From Phaeodactylibacter xiamenensis (GTDB lineage: Bacteria > Bacteroidota > Bacteroidia > Chitinophagales > Saprospiraceae), in contig NZ_JPOS01000079.1 of the NCBI RefSeq assembly GCF_000759025.1, forward strand, positions 62,001-126,000: a DNA stretch of 64,000 nucleotides, given 5' to 3'. The notes beneath the pieces were generated by a model, which was not told the origin of the DNA, searched no databases, and was given only the letters and a program-made list of their open reading frames with translations. The position numbers were made by a program, and so were the translations under genes. Below are positions 44,565 to 54,012 of the stretch, in pieces. How positions within the stretch are numbered: the first letter of the stretch is position 1; each line of letters starts with the position of its first letter.

Positions 44565-45746
44565 ATGACAAAAATTTCGAGAATGATTCCATTAATTCTA
44601 CGGGTAGGTGTTTGCCTGGTAGCGCATGCTCTAATGATTCAGCATATTTCCGCTCAAAACCTGGTACCGAATCCGTCCTTTGAGCTGGTAATTGATGATC
44701 CGGAATTCAGGCCAACAGGGGTCAATCGTTCTGTAGACTGGTTCATATTGCTGTTTACGACAGAGTTTTTTCATCGGTCTTATGCCGCTGTTGCCAGTGT
44801 GCCGGCTAATCATCGTGGATTTCAGGAACCTTATATGGGCGATGGGTATGCAGGTATGATTGTTTATCCTTTGGATGCCCGGGAGTTTCTTGCAGTGCAG
44901 TTGACAGCGCCATTGGAGCCGGGGGAGGTTTATACCCTAAGTTTTCAGGTTTGTCTTTCGGAGCGGTCAAAGTTCCGGACCGATGATTTTGGGGCTATGC
45001 TGTTGCACAACCGGCCTGAACAGGATAGCTTGAGCAGGTATTATTATTCGGTAAAAAACCTTGAAGGTCGTGTCCTTTCGGATACTTCCGGATGGATGGA
45101 AATCCGGGGGCAGTACCTGGCTGAGGGTGGCGAAGAATACCTGCTTATTGGTAATCTATACGATCAGGCACGTACCACTTTTGAGGAAACAGGGGTTGAG
45201 AATGCTTTGCCCTGGGCTTACTATTACGTAGATCAGGTCGTGTTGGAACGATGCGGAGAAACAGGCAGCTCTATCACCCAATTACCTCCAAAGGACACTG
45301 TGATTTGCGATAGTGGCAGTGCAATGCTCGAGGGGTTGCCTGATGCAGATGGCTATTACTGGGTTGGGGAAGGTATAGAACCTGTGCTGCAAACCCGGAG
45401 GCCAGGAAGGTATACGCTCAATCATTACTATGGATGTGATATCCTCCAGCAGTCTTTTACCGTTGAAACCGATGGGTGTTTCTGTGATATAACCTTTCCT
45501 TCTCCCAGCCGGCTGCCTGCCGAATTACGTGCTTTACCTTCCCGTAATGTGGAAAGTTACAAGCTTGAACTCTTCAATGCCGCCGGGCAGAAAGTCTGGT
45601 CAGGCGATCAGGAAAGCCTGAGCCAGACAAAGCTTTCTTTGGCTGCGGGGATTTATTTCTGGCGCGCAAGGCTTGACTGCTTCAGGGAGTTGGATCAACA
45701 GCCGTTTCAGCGTACCACGAGCGGGCGCATATTATTTGTGGATTAG
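44565..45746 (+). CDS. Secreted protein with beta-sandwich and T9SS-like end
   Basis: The product has 393 residues. A signal peptide (about 1-30, ending IQHISAQ) is followed by NLVPNPSFELV, the opening of a galactose-binding-like sandwich (about 31-235) with EPGEVYTLSFQVCLSE and YYYVDQVVLERCG. A second sandwich (about 240-320) has cysteine-rich CDSGSAMLEGLPDADGYYWV. The last 70 residues resemble a T9SS sorting domain (LELFNAAGQKVWSG, AAGIYFWRARL). It is likely a surface or secreted carbohydrate-binding protein; ligand unknown. Confidence 0.75.
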   Translation: MTKISRMIPLILRVGVCLVAHALMIQHISAQNLVPNPSFELVIDDPEFRPTGVNRSVDWFILLFTTEFFHRSYAAVASVPANHRGFQEPYMGDGYAGMIVYPLDAREFLAVQLTAPLEPGEVYTLSFQVCLSERSKFRTDDFGAMLLHNRPEQDSLSRYYYSVKNLEGRVLSDTSGWMEIRGQYLAEGGEEYLLIGNLYDQARTTFEETGVENALPWAYYYVDQVVLERCGETGSSITQLPPKDTVICDSGSAMLEGLPDADGYYWVGEGIEPVLQTRRPGRYTLNHYYGCDILQQSFTVETDGCFCDITFPSPSRLPAELRALPSRNVESYKLELFNAAGQKVWSGDQESLSQTKLSLAAGIYFWRARLDCFRELDQQPFQRTTSGRILFVD

Positions 45747-45962
45747 GGCTAGGGTGAGGAGGTTTGCAGGGCTATAAAGCTATTGTGCTGATCTAAATTT
45801 TTGACGGAGCATCTATCCGGTCTTGGTTTTCCCTTTGCGAGGAGGTTGTGAGGTTTAGCTTCCTTTCGCCTTCCAGCTAAAACGGGCGAGCTCCCAACAT
45901 TGTTTTTCTCCACCCAAATCCGTATCTTACCGATTATTCACTAACCGCAAAAAACGGACCTC

Positions 45963-48623
45963 ATGTTTACACACACACACACACACACATTCCATCCGCC
46001 GAAGCCAACAGGCGAAAGAGGACACACACAAATTCTGCGCACGACATTCTATATTAAGCTTATTTTTTCCATGCTCATGATATCAGGCTTGCATACCGCA
46101 ACCGGGCAAAGCTACGTCACTTATGGTTTGTACGGGGAGTACGAAGAAGACCCCAAGAGCTATTTCCTGCGCGTTCAGTTCAATTTTATAGATGAGCAGG
46201 CAACGAGCGAGGCCAATACCTGGTGGGGTACAGAGGGGTATGACTTGGCAGTCAAGGCTCAAGAAGGGCTGGACAACCTCAATCAGGCGTTCAACCCGCA
46301 TGGAATATTTTTCCTGGCAGACGGGCCAACGCCGGATTGTGCTACGCCAGCTACCTATCGTTCTTATTTTGATTTGCAAAATCAAAATCCGCAAGGGTTA
46401 AGTGTTTTGGAGCTGATTAGGGGGAGCCTCCAAACGGAAGATGAGGTTGAACGGGCCCTGAATATTTACATTAACAGTGGCCAGGGGGAACCTTTGGGCT
46501 TTGCGCCTCAACTGCCTGGCAACCATGTAACTGTCAAGGGCTTGGAAGCTGGCGAACTAGCCACTAGCGGCACTATAACGGTGCACGAGGTAGGGCATGC
46601 GCTGGGGCTGTTGCATACCTTTGCCGGTGATGTACTTGGGGAGTGCAATGAAGGGGATATTCCTGAACCTGTGGGCTTCTGCTCTTCAGAAGAAGACCTT
46701 TGCTATTGCTGTGGCGATTACGTTTGTGATACAGACTACGATCTGAATGAGGATTTTGAGCTTGACCCTACAGATTGCTCTGGCGGTGAATCTATACCAG
46801 CGAGTGTGCGGCGCAATTACATGAACTATATATCCCCGGATAGATGCAGGAATGCTTTTACGGAACAGCAGGCCTTGAGAATGAAAAAATATTTGCGGGA
46901 GCTGAATGCTTACTATTCGGATGACGTATTGGATAAAATCCAGCTTCAGGAAGCAGCCTACCCCGGCACCGTCCCTTCCGGTGTAACAGGGAATTTTACA
47001 GTAGAAGCAGGAGCAGGCGTGCTTGAAATACTGTCGCCCCTGCAGATGCTGCCGGGCGCAACCATTACGGTAGAAACTGGCGCAGCGCTCCACATCAAAA
47101 ACACCTTGACAAGCGCCTGTGATGAAATGTGGCAGGGTATAAAGGTAGAGTCGGGAGGTGCCGTAAAAGTTTTTGGGCAGGGCAATATTGAGCATGCTGT
47201 ATGCGGGATAGATGCGGTAGGCAATAGCTCGGAGGTGACCATCTTTGGAGGTATGCTTATGAACAACAAGATAGGCTTACGCGTAGATGCTGATGATGCT
47301 ATTGGGACTAGCAATCAGGTCTTTTTCGGTAATTTTGAGCTCAACGACCAGTATAAAGGTGCCTCAGACGAACGGCCCTACTTTATTGTCCTGCGCGGTA
47401 ACCGGGGCACCCGGATCAGGTACACCACTTTTGCAGACGAGCGGACAGCTGATTGTTCTGCCCCAAACGGGGCCTGCCCAAAACGTGCCATTGGTATTGA
47501 TGCCCGGGAAGCTGGGTTTTTCTGCCGAGCGAACACTACTTTTTCTAAACTATATCAAGGCATCCGGGCATCCAACCTGGGCATACAGCAGGGCAGCTTT
47601 GCAGTCAGTAATTGCACGTTTTCCAAAAATACAAAGGGCATAGTTTCTAGGTTTTGCAGTAGCTTCGAAATTCAGGACAATCTATTTGAGATGAATGCGG
47701 ACGAGCACCCCACCTATTTTAATGCTGAACTGTCCATTGATAAATCCTGTATCGAAATTTTTGGGTCAGCGCAGGGCTTTACCGTTTCGGGCAATACCTT
47801 TGTCCGCCTGGGGGCCTTGAGCGAGGACTGCAGCTACTATGGTACCATCTGTACTGTTACGGGACATGGGCTGGACAATGAAATCATCAATAATGACTAC
47901 GTTTCGATGGAGGTTGGAAACGCCGCCCGGTTTAATAATGGCAACGAAGAAAACGGGCTGGTTTACCTCTGCAACGACTTCCTGGCAGAGCCTCCCGGCG
48001 TTGCCCCGGGCCCTGAGAATTGTGTGGACATACTGATTGAGCCCGGAGGGACGATTAGAAAGGAGCAGCATGGGATGAATCAGGATAATGAGGTTACGCC
48101 CGCTGGCAATATTTTCGCCTCCTCCATCAGTAATCAAAGCGGGGAGGGACAGAATGATCTGTATGAAATCATTTACTATTTCAAACCCGGAGCGCCATCT
48201 CAGAATCCAGGCTCTTCAACAGGGGTTCTAATTGAGCCGCTAGACGAGGAATTATACTGCGGCGAAGCCCCCTGCTCCCCGCCCTGCCCGGAAGATCCTA
48301 TTCTTATCAAAGCTCGTTTTGAAGACTTTGGGTTCCGGCGGGATAGCCTTCTGGAAGTAGCTTCCGGGCTGTCAGGAGCTCAAAAAGAGGAAGCGGAGCG
48401 GCAAAGCCGGTTATTTGAGCAGGAGCGCCGGCGGGCTGCCAGGCAAATCCTTCGATATTATGCCTTGGATACGGTAGCGGTAGAAGCAGACTCTATCCGG
48501 CAGTGGCTGGAAAACACCCAGACCTTTGGCAGCCTGTACCTGCTGGCCCGGGAGGAATTCTTTTTTGGGATATGGCTTTTTTTAAGGCCCTCTGGAAGCG
48601 CCTCCCTGAGCTGGTTAAGCTGA
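45963..48623 (+). CDS. M43-type metalloprotease with beta-helix, frame broken at the 3' end
   Basis: The first frame has 886 residues. The zinc motif HEVGHALGLLHTF starts at residue 208, and the Met-turn block RRNYMNYISPDRC with EQQALRMKKYL follows, as in cytophagalysin/pappalysin (M43) enzymes. From about 340 to 740 the sequence is a right-handed beta-helix (repeated short strands such as TFSKLYQGIRASNLGIQQGS). The start ATG is followed by an (AC)9 run coding Thr-His repeats, then a plausible signal (YIKLIFSMLMISGL to GQ). No other start would keep that signal. At 48578-48584 a T TTT TTA heptamer precedes an early stop; the sorting domain continues in the -1 frame. Confidence 0.85.
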   Translation: MFTHTHTHTFHPPKPTGERGHTQILRTTFYIKLIFSMLMISGLHTATGQSYVTYGLYGEYEEDPKSYFLRVQFNFIDEQATSEANTWWGTEGYDLAVKAQEGLDNLNQAFNPHGIFFLADGPTPDCATPATYRSYFDLQNQNPQGLSVLELIRGSLQTEDEVERALNIYINSGQGEPLGFAPQLPGNHVTVKGLEAGELATSGTITVHEVGHALGLLHTFAGDVLGECNEGDIPEPVGFCSSEEDLCYCCGDYVCDTDYDLNEDFELDPTDCSGGESIPASVRRNYMNYISPDRCRNAFTEQQALRMKKYLRELNAYYSDDVLDKIQLQEAAYPGTVPSGVTGNFTVEAGAGVLEILSPLQMLPGATITVETGAALHIKNTLTSACDEMWQGIKVESGGAVKVFGQGNIEHAVCGIDAVGNSSEVTIFGGMLMNNKIGLRVDADDAIGTSNQVFFGNFELNDQYKGASDERPYFIVLRGNRGTRIRYTTFADERTADCSAPNGACPKRAIGIDAREAGFFCRANTTFSKLYQGIRASNLGIQQGSFAVSNCTFSKNTKGIVSRFCSSFEIQDNLFEMNADEHPTYFNAELSIDKSCIEIFGSAQGFTVSGNTFVRLGALSEDCSYYGTICTVTGHGLDNEIINNDYVSMEVGNAARFNNGNEENGLVYLCNDFLAEPPGVAPGPENCVDILIEPGGTIRKEQHGMNQDNEVTPAGNIFASSISNQSGEGQNDLYEIIYYFKPGAPSQNPGSSTGVLIEPLDEELYCGEAPCSPPCPEDPILIKARFEDFGFRRDSLLEVASGLSGAQKEEAERQSRLFEQERRRAARQILRYYALDTVAVEADSIRQWLENTQTFGSLYLLAREEFFFGIWLFLRPSGSASLSWLS
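45969..45986 (+). repeat. (AC)9 dinucleotide microsatellite at the protease start
   Basis: Nine AC units begin six bases after the start of the protease gene, with a second short ACACACACA stretch near 46022. A change of one unit shifts the frame of everything downstream. Confidence 0.85.
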
Positions 48624-49141
48624 CGGCATACCAAATGGAAACCTACGAGGTCCTTTCTAAACTGTTTAAGATATTGCAGCCATTTGTATCTGAAAAGGGA
48701 CAGCTAGCCCCAATGGCCAAACCGTTAGTTGAGGAACTATTTAGTTTTACGGTGTACTGCAACGAGGCTGGGTATTTGGCTGCGGAAATTCTGCGGCGCA
48801 ACGGGATAGAAGCAGGGGTACAATGCAACAGCCCGAGCCCGGCAATGGCTCAACAAAACAGCGGAGGGCCCCAGGCAAAGGAGCTGCACCTCAGGCAGGA
48901 CCGTAGGAGTGCTGCGTTTTTCCCTAACCCCACGCAAGGCACCCTTCAGGTCGTCCTTCCGGAAGGGACTGATCAAGCCTCCCTGATACTTTACAACTTA
49001 CAGGGGCAGCCTGCCTTCCAGTCCGTGCTCACTGGCTCGCGCACCACTCTGCAATTGCCGGTGCCAGCGGGCATCTACTGGGCACGCCTGCAAATAGCCG
49101 GGCAGCAGCCGGTGCATCACAAAATCATTGTTTCACGCTAA
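48503..49141 (+). CDS. Second part of the protease: helical segment and T9SS sorting domain
   Basis: This frame is -1 relative to the protease and overlaps its 3' end; a GTG at 48503 or ATG at 48572 could start it separately, but neither is preceded by a signal peptide. It encodes a helical stretch (FFKALWKRLPELVKLTAYQM), a linker, then a T9SS type A sorting domain beginning FFPNPTQGTLQVVLPEG and ending HHKIIVSR. A sorting domain without a signal peptide would be useless, so it most likely is the natural C terminus of the upstream protease, joined by frameshifting or separated by a mutation or sequence error. Confidence 0.75.
   Translation: MAGKHPDLWQPVPAGPGGILFWDMAFFKALWKRLPELVKLTAYQMETYEVLSKLFKILQPFVSEKGQLAPMAKPLVEELFSFTVYCNEAGYLAAEILRRNGIEAGVQCNSPSPAMAQQNSGGPQAKELHLRQDRRSAAFFPNPTQGTLQVVLPEGTDQASLILYNLQGQPAFQSVLTGSRTTLQLPVPAGIYWARLQIAGQQPVHHKIIVSR
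48578..48584 (+). other. Candidate -1 ribosomal frameshift heptamer
   Basis: T TTT TTA is in the correct phase of the protease frame (codons CTT TTT TTA). A -1 slip gives TTT TTT AAG and joins exactly the frame that encodes the T9SS tail. No convincing stimulatory hairpin was found downstream by eye. A missing T in this T7 run, or a missing G at 48567-48569, would explain the break equally well. Confidence 0.45.
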
Positions 49142-49152
49142 ACAAGCCTGCC

Positions 49153-50664
49153 ATGAAGTTAGTGACCAAAGCACTTTTATTGCTGCTGCTGGGGCCTGTA
49201 GGCCTTAGTGCACAGTCTTTTAATATTGCTGAAGATTTGGGGTATCAAAGTAATTTCTTTGAAAGGGTGATGGTTCATAATGATACAGTCATTGCCATAG
49301 GTACCGCTCGCACTGACTCCTTAGAAAGCGGCGTTTTAATTGCTTCATACGATTCCACAGGGCAGCGGTTAGCCAGCCAGCTATTAACAGACTTTGGAGG
49401 CGAAGGTCTATATATGCTTGATAATGCTGGTGGATTTGCACCCGCAAATGGAGGGGGGTATGTTATAATTGCTTACACGATCCGTTTTAATGCCATTTTT
49501 ATTAAACTGGATGAGCAGCTCAACGAAGAGTTCCGTCATGAGTATACTGACATTGAAGATGTTAGCAATTATCACTACCGCAGCCCTATACCTTTAGAAG
49601 AGGGGTATTTGTTGTACGGCGATATAGACCGGGACAATGGGGTGCCCGACCCCTTTGTGCGCATTGTGGACGAGCATGGGCAAACCGTGCGGCTTAATTT
49701 CTACGGGAATTATGAGGATAAGGACATCTACCAGGATGCACAGCTTTTAGGGGATTCTATTTTAGTAGCTGGGGGTCAGCGGCAGGTTAGCCTGGGCTAT
49801 AGCAAAAACTTTTTCCACCGTATCCGGATATCCGATGGTGCGCTTTTAGATAGCTGGGAGTCTTCAGTAAACGCGGACATGGGATGGCTGCGGCAATTGG
49901 TTGCCCTGGAAGATGGGGATATCATCACCTTTGGGCAGCAGCCGCTGGAAATTATCGACTGGAATACTTACATCGTACAGCCTATGCTGACCCGCCTCAA
50001 TAGCAACCATGAGATCGTCTGGCAGCGGCCTATTTACCGTTCTGGCTATCATTCTAGAAATAATGGCCTGCACGAAATCAAGCACGTGTCTGATGGCTAC
50101 TTCGTAGGATCTGGCCACGTAAGTACAAATGTAGATGGCAACTCCACCCGTGCAGGCTGGCTATTTAAGTTCACGGCTTTCGGGGATTCGCTTTGGTCGC
50201 GCTATTACCTTCCTCCATTTGACACCCTTAATAATCCTATCCTCGGGGGGAGCTTTTTCTCCTTTGGAGAGCTGTCCAGCGGTAATTTAGTCAGTGGCGG
50301 AGAAGCTAATGGCGATGGCCCTCGCCGCTGCTGGATCATCAAAACGGATGCCAATGGGTGTCAGGGGGAGACGCCCTGTGAGGTGCTTACGGGTGTGGCA
50401 GAGGCTGAGCCGATGGAGGAGCCGGGTATGCGGGTGTTCCCTAACCCCGCCTCCCGCCACCTTACGGTCGCCTGGCCGGGCGCAGCGCCCACGGGCACGG
50501 GCCACTTCACGCTCTACAATATACAGGGGCAGGCGGTATGGGCAGTGACAAAGCCATCTGCACCAGAAGTACCGCTACAGTTGCCGGAGTTGCCCCCGGG
50601 TGTGTATGCCCTGCACGTGGAAGTGGAGGGGCAGGTTTGGGTGGAACGGGTGGTTATTAAGTAG
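49153..50664 (+). CDS. Secreted beta-propeller-like protein with T9SS tail
   Basis: The product has 503 residues. A signal peptide (1-20, ending VGLSAQ) is followed by about 390 residues of repeated blades in which a phrase such as VIAIGTARTDS, GGYVIIAY or ILVAGGQRQ recurs with GDSLW-like ends, a layout seen in large secreted propeller proteins. The last 80 residues are a T9SS type A sorting domain (RVFPNPASRHLTVAWPGAAP, LPPGVYALHVEVEGQ, VERVVIK). It begins 11 bases after the preceding gene and is probably co-transcribed with the protease. Function unknown. Confidence 0.85.
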   Translation: MKLVTKALLLLLLGPVGLSAQSFNIAEDLGYQSNFFERVMVHNDTVIAIGTARTDSLESGVLIASYDSTGQRLASQLLTDFGGEGLYMLDNAGGFAPANGGGYVIIAYTIRFNAIFIKLDEQLNEEFRHEYTDIEDVSNYHYRSPIPLEEGYLLYGDIDRDNGVPDPFVRIVDEHGQTVRLNFYGNYEDKDIYQDAQLLGDSILVAGGQRQVSLGYSKNFFHRIRISDGALLDSWESSVNADMGWLRQLVALEDGDIITFGQQPLEIIDWNTYIVQPMLTRLNSNHEIVWQRPIYRSGYHSRNNGLHEIKHVSDGYFVGSGHVSTNVDGNSTRAGWLFKFTAFGDSLWSRYYLPPFDTLNNPILGGSFFSFGELSSGNLVSGGEANGDGPRRCWIIKTDANGCQGETPCEVLTGVAEAEPMEEPGMRVFPNPASRHLTVAWPGAAPTGTGHFTLYNIQGQAVWAVTKPSAPEVPLQLPELPPGVYALHVEVEGQVWVERVVIK

Positions 50665-50729
50665 CCAACTTCGCATCTCTACTTGCTATGTCGGCCGTAG
50701 AAGGTTAAAGTGTTTAAAGTTAAAGTTTG

Positions 50730-50812
50730 CAGCTCATTGCTCCTGTCGTATCCCGGTTTCTTCTGGGATCCGGCAGGTTCTACTTGGAAAAACCGGGGCA
50801 GAGCTCCTGAAA
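50730..50812. repeat. Solo copy of the 43.5-kb intergenic repeat
   Basis: CAGCTCATTGCTCCTGTCGT aligns with the start of the array at 43528, then a TCCCGG/TGGGAT hairpin and GGCAGGTTCTAC and CAGAGCTCCTG match unit 2 of the array. With the array it brackets the secreted-protein genes at 44046-50664. The rest of the gap to 50944 holds the operator candidate at 50850. Confidence 0.75.
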
Positions 50813-50849
50813 AGCCATTTTTACTCCAGAATGCTCATTTAGTCGCACA

Positions 50850-50868
50850 TAGTGTAATTTTAACACTA
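50850..50868. promoter_or_regulatory. Palindromic operator candidate upstream of the porin gene
   Basis: TAGTGT-N7-ACACTA, the same arms and spacing as at 4879-4897. It lies 77-95 bases before the start at 50945. Confidence 0.45.
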
Positions 50869-50944
50869 AATCACCCCTCCCCCTGAGATAAGTCACTGCG
50901 GAAGTGTGCTGCCTTTTGTTCCTTGCGGGCAAAAGCATGACGAT

Positions 50945-52228
50945 ATGAAACGGTTCCTGCAAATTCTGGTGGTGTTGATGATGGGATGGAGCGTGCTGCA
51001 AGGACAGGGCGTACTGCGGTACAACCTGGATACCACCGGGCAGACTTACCTCAAAGCCAGTCTTCGCGCCCAGCTCTGGGGGCGGTATACGCAGATGAAC
51101 CCCGGTACCGTTATCTACGGCGAGCCCACCAGTGAGTACTTCGATGTATCCATCCGCCGCCTGCGGATGAACTTCTGCGGGCAGCTGACCCCCGAGCTTT
51201 TCGTTTACGCTGGTTTTGGCAATAACAACCTCAACTACCGCAACAATGCAGACTTCCAAATCGGGGTGTTGGACCTTTACGCAGAGTATGCCTTTCACCG
51301 GGCCCTGGCCGTTGGTTTTGGGAAATCCGGCTACCACGGGCTGAGCCGCCTGAATTTGCGCAGCAGCCGCTCCATGCTGGGGCTGGATGCGCCCCTGTTT
51401 TCCCTTTACTCTGTCAACCAGACCGATCACCTGGGGCGCAACCTGGGCATTTGGGTGAAGGGGCAGGCTGGCAACTGGGATTACCGCGCCGTCATGAACA
51501 ATCCGATAAAGTACGATAGTGGCGACCCCGGTGCCTACGCTGACTGGGCCAATACCCGCCCACGCCTGCGCTGGTCCTTCTACCTCAAGCATCAGTTTGC
51601 TGACCATGAGGGAAACGGGCCCTTTGGAGCCGGTACTTACCTAGGCAAAAAGAAAATCTTCAACCTGGGCGCAGGCTTTGCCTGGCAGCCCCGCGCGATG
51701 TGGACGGGCAGCGCGTTGAGCCCCGATTACCATGATATGTTCCACTTTGCCGCAGACCTGTACGTGGAGTGGCCCGTGTTTAAGGGCACTGCCGATGCCT
51801 TTACGGCTTACCTCGGCTTTTTCAATTACGACTTTGGGCCCGGCTACCTGCGCAACCTAGGCGCCAACAATCCTGCCACCGGCTTATTACTGAGCGAAGC
51901 CAGCTTCAATGGCACCGGCGCTGCCTTCCCAATGATTGGTACCGGGCAGGTGCTGTTTTGGCAAACCGGCTATTTATTGCCAAAAGGGGGCACGCCAACT
52001 CAAGCCCGCCTGCAGCCCAATGCCTCTGTGGAATACGCCCGTTACGACCGGCTTTCCGACCCTATGCTGGCCTATGAGCTGGCGGTCAACCTGTTGTTCA
52101 ACGGGCACAACAGTAAGCTGACGCTGGGCGCACAGAACCGCCCCATTTTCCAGGCCCAGGAAAACGGCGTCTTCGAAACCGACCGGCTCTGGATGGCGGT
52201 CCTGCAGTATCAGGTGGAGATCAATTAG
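50945..52228 (+). CDS. Phosphate-selective porin O/P-like protein
   Basis: The product has 427 residues from the ATG at 50945 (an earlier in-frame start lacks a signal). A signal peptide (about 1-22, ending GQG) is followed by a barrel with 16-18 amphipathic strands: TYLKASLRAQLWGRYTQMN, FDVSIRRLRMNFCGQLTPEL (the conserved R.R..G block of OprO/P-like porins), ADFQIGVLDLYAEYAF, LRWSFYLKHQFADHEG, ending AVLQYQVEIN. It would form an outer-membrane channel for anions or other small solutes. It carries the same palindrome upstream as susC. Confidence 0.85.
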   Translation: MKRFLQILVVLMMGWSVLQGQGVLRYNLDTTGQTYLKASLRAQLWGRYTQMNPGTVIYGEPTSEYFDVSIRRLRMNFCGQLTPELFVYAGFGNNNLNYRNNADFQIGVLDLYAEYAFHRALAVGFGKSGYHGLSRLNLRSSRSMLGLDAPLFSLYSVNQTDHLGRNLGIWVKGQAGNWDYRAVMNNPIKYDSGDPGAYADWANTRPRLRWSFYLKHQFADHEGNGPFGAGTYLGKKKIFNLGAGFAWQPRAMWTGSALSPDYHDMFHFAADLYVEWPVFKGTADAFTAYLGFFNYDFGPGYLRNLGANNPATGLLLSEASFNGTGAAFPMIGTGQVLFWQTGYLLPKGGTPTQARLQPNASVEYARYDRLSDPMLAYELAVNLLFNGHNSKLTLGAQNRPIFQAQENGVFETDRLWMAVLQYQVEIN

Positions 52229-52335
52229 AAGTTGACTTCCAAGATGAAATGCCTTGCCAGAGCCAATTCACGGATTGTGCCGATTTTCTTAAGAAAGAAT
52301 TGCGTACTTTCATTGCATCAATAATGCGCACCCCG

Positions 52336-53994
52336 ATGAAGAAGGTTTTTACATTACTGCTATTTGGCCTCCTGCTCTCTTCCTGCTCCATTGAACAGGT
52401 GCTGCTTAAAGGCACCAAGCCGGTCAGCCACCCGGTCACTCAAACACCAGCTTACAAGGCGCTCAACCCTTATCAGCAAGACTACCTTTTCGCAGCCCGC
52501 CTGATACGTGAAAGTTATCCCGATTGGGAATCTATCCTTTCGCCGGCAGCGTTTGATGCCCTGGAGCAAGCCGGAATCGAAGCGTTAGCCCTGCCATGCA
52601 GCCCACAGGAATTCCGGTGGGAATTGCAGCGATTACTGGCCACCTTCCGTAATGACCATACCCGGCAGCTAAAGTCCTGGTACCCGAAAGAACCTCTGTT
52701 TTATCCTTATCAGCTGAATTATGCCCCCCGAAACGAAGGCTATGGCTGGTATATTGAGCGCATCGATTCCATTTATGGGGCATCCTGGATTGGTTGTTGG
52801 GTGGATCAAATTGGCAACCGTAGCTTGGACAGCCTGTCCGCAGCGTTTGGGGAAATGACGGCCCGGGAACATGAATATGGCATTCGCGACGACCTCTACC
52901 GGCGCTGGCTGTTTTCCCGGCCCCGCCTCCTGGCCCGTATGGATGTCGATACGGCACAGGGCCTATCCCTTGAGTGTTCCTGCCCGGATGGGCCCAGGCA
53001 GCTTAGGGTTGCCCCCGGTCCCAGTAAGTCTTTCAACCTGCAAAGCCAAAAGCCCCGCCGTAGCCATTCCAAACCTCGCCAGGATGGGTTCTGGTATCAG
53101 GCCATCGAAGATAAAGGATACGGGTACTTTCAATTCAATGGTATGTTTGACCGGGAAGTAGTGGTGGATGGCCTGAAGACCTACGTCCGGGCACCTATCC
53201 GCCCGCTCGCCCGACTATTTCTCAGGCGGGAGTACCGGCGGGCAGCAAAGGGGAAATCCACTCGCTGGATCAGGCCCAATGCTGAGGACTTTGATGCCTT
53301 TTTACAGGAGGTATTTACCGATTTAAACGCTAAAAACCTTCGGACCCTTGTTATCGACCTGCGCAGTAACGGTGGAGGTGATCTGGAAATGGCCCGTCCT
53401 TTACTCTACGCTTTGGCCCCGCAGGCAGCTGTGCGCCCCATACAGGACTACATTTACCTTTCTCCCTTATCAAGGTCCCAATTCCAGGAAGAGTGGAAAG
53501 CGTTGGACCGTGCTTGCCAAAAACTCAATCAATCATTGCCCGCCGATGGCACACTCGTGAATGTAGACAGTCTGGAAATCGCTGCCGGATTAGAACAAGC
53601 TGATTTCTTTGCTCCTGTCATGGACCCCAGGTCTCCGGTATACTTTCGGCCGCCCGTACCCGAGTATGACGGGCAGGTTATTTTTCTGGTTGGGCCTCAA
53701 ACTGGTAGCGCCGCTGCCGGTTTGGCTACGCTGGTAAAAGATAATGGCATTGGGCAGTTGGTTGGGACGGTGGTTAGTGAACGGCCGGAAGGGGCAACCG
53801 CTGTATCCAGAGTGAACCTGCCTAACAGCAAGGAAGAAATATCAATTTCGGTCTGGCACAAAAAACGGCCGGCGCCGGAAGCTCCAAAAGACCTGCTTCT
53901 TCCGGATCACTGGGTAGAACCGGACAAGGACAGTTATCTGAATACCGCTGACCCGGTGCTGGATTGGGTGGAAATGCATTTGATCGGTCGTTGA
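52336..53994 (+). CDS. S41-type peptidase-like lipoprotein
   Basis: The product has 552 residues from the ATG at 52336 (an ATG four codons earlier is also possible). The lipoprotein signal MKKVFTLLLFGLLLSSC has lipid cysteine at 17. The middle is a large domain of unknown type. The tail-protease (S41) core follows: TLVIDLRSNGGGDLEMARPL, then the nucleophile region VGPQTGSAAAGLATLVKDN with the serine, and GTVVSERPEGATA. The usual catalytic Lys four residues after Ser is replaced by the sequence AAGLA, so activity is uncertain. It lies on the cell surface or in the periplasm. Confidence 0.85.
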   Translation: MKKVFTLLLFGLLLSSCSIEQVLLKGTKPVSHPVTQTPAYKALNPYQQDYLFAARLIRESYPDWESILSPAAFDALEQAGIEALALPCSPQEFRWELQRLLATFRNDHTRQLKSWYPKEPLFYPYQLNYAPRNEGYGWYIERIDSIYGASWIGCWVDQIGNRSLDSLSAAFGEMTAREHEYGIRDDLYRRWLFSRPRLLARMDVDTAQGLSLECSCPDGPRQLRVAPGPSKSFNLQSQKPRRSHSKPRQDGFWYQAIEDKGYGYFQFNGMFDREVVVDGLKTYVRAPIRPLARLFLRREYRRAAKGKSTRWIRPNAEDFDAFLQEVFTDLNAKNLRTLVIDLRSNGGGDLEMARPLLYALAPQAAVRPIQDYIYLSPLSRSQFQEEWKALDRACQKLNQSLPADGTLVNVDSLEIAAGLEQADFFAPVMDPRSPVYFRPPVPEYDGQVIFLVGPQTGSAAAGLATLVKDNGIGQLVGTVVSERPEGATAVSRVNLPNSKEEISISVWHKKRPAPEAPKDLLLPDHWVEPDKDSYLNTADPVLDWVEMHLIGR

Positions 53995-54012
53995 GTAGCG
54001 CTAAAATTGATA

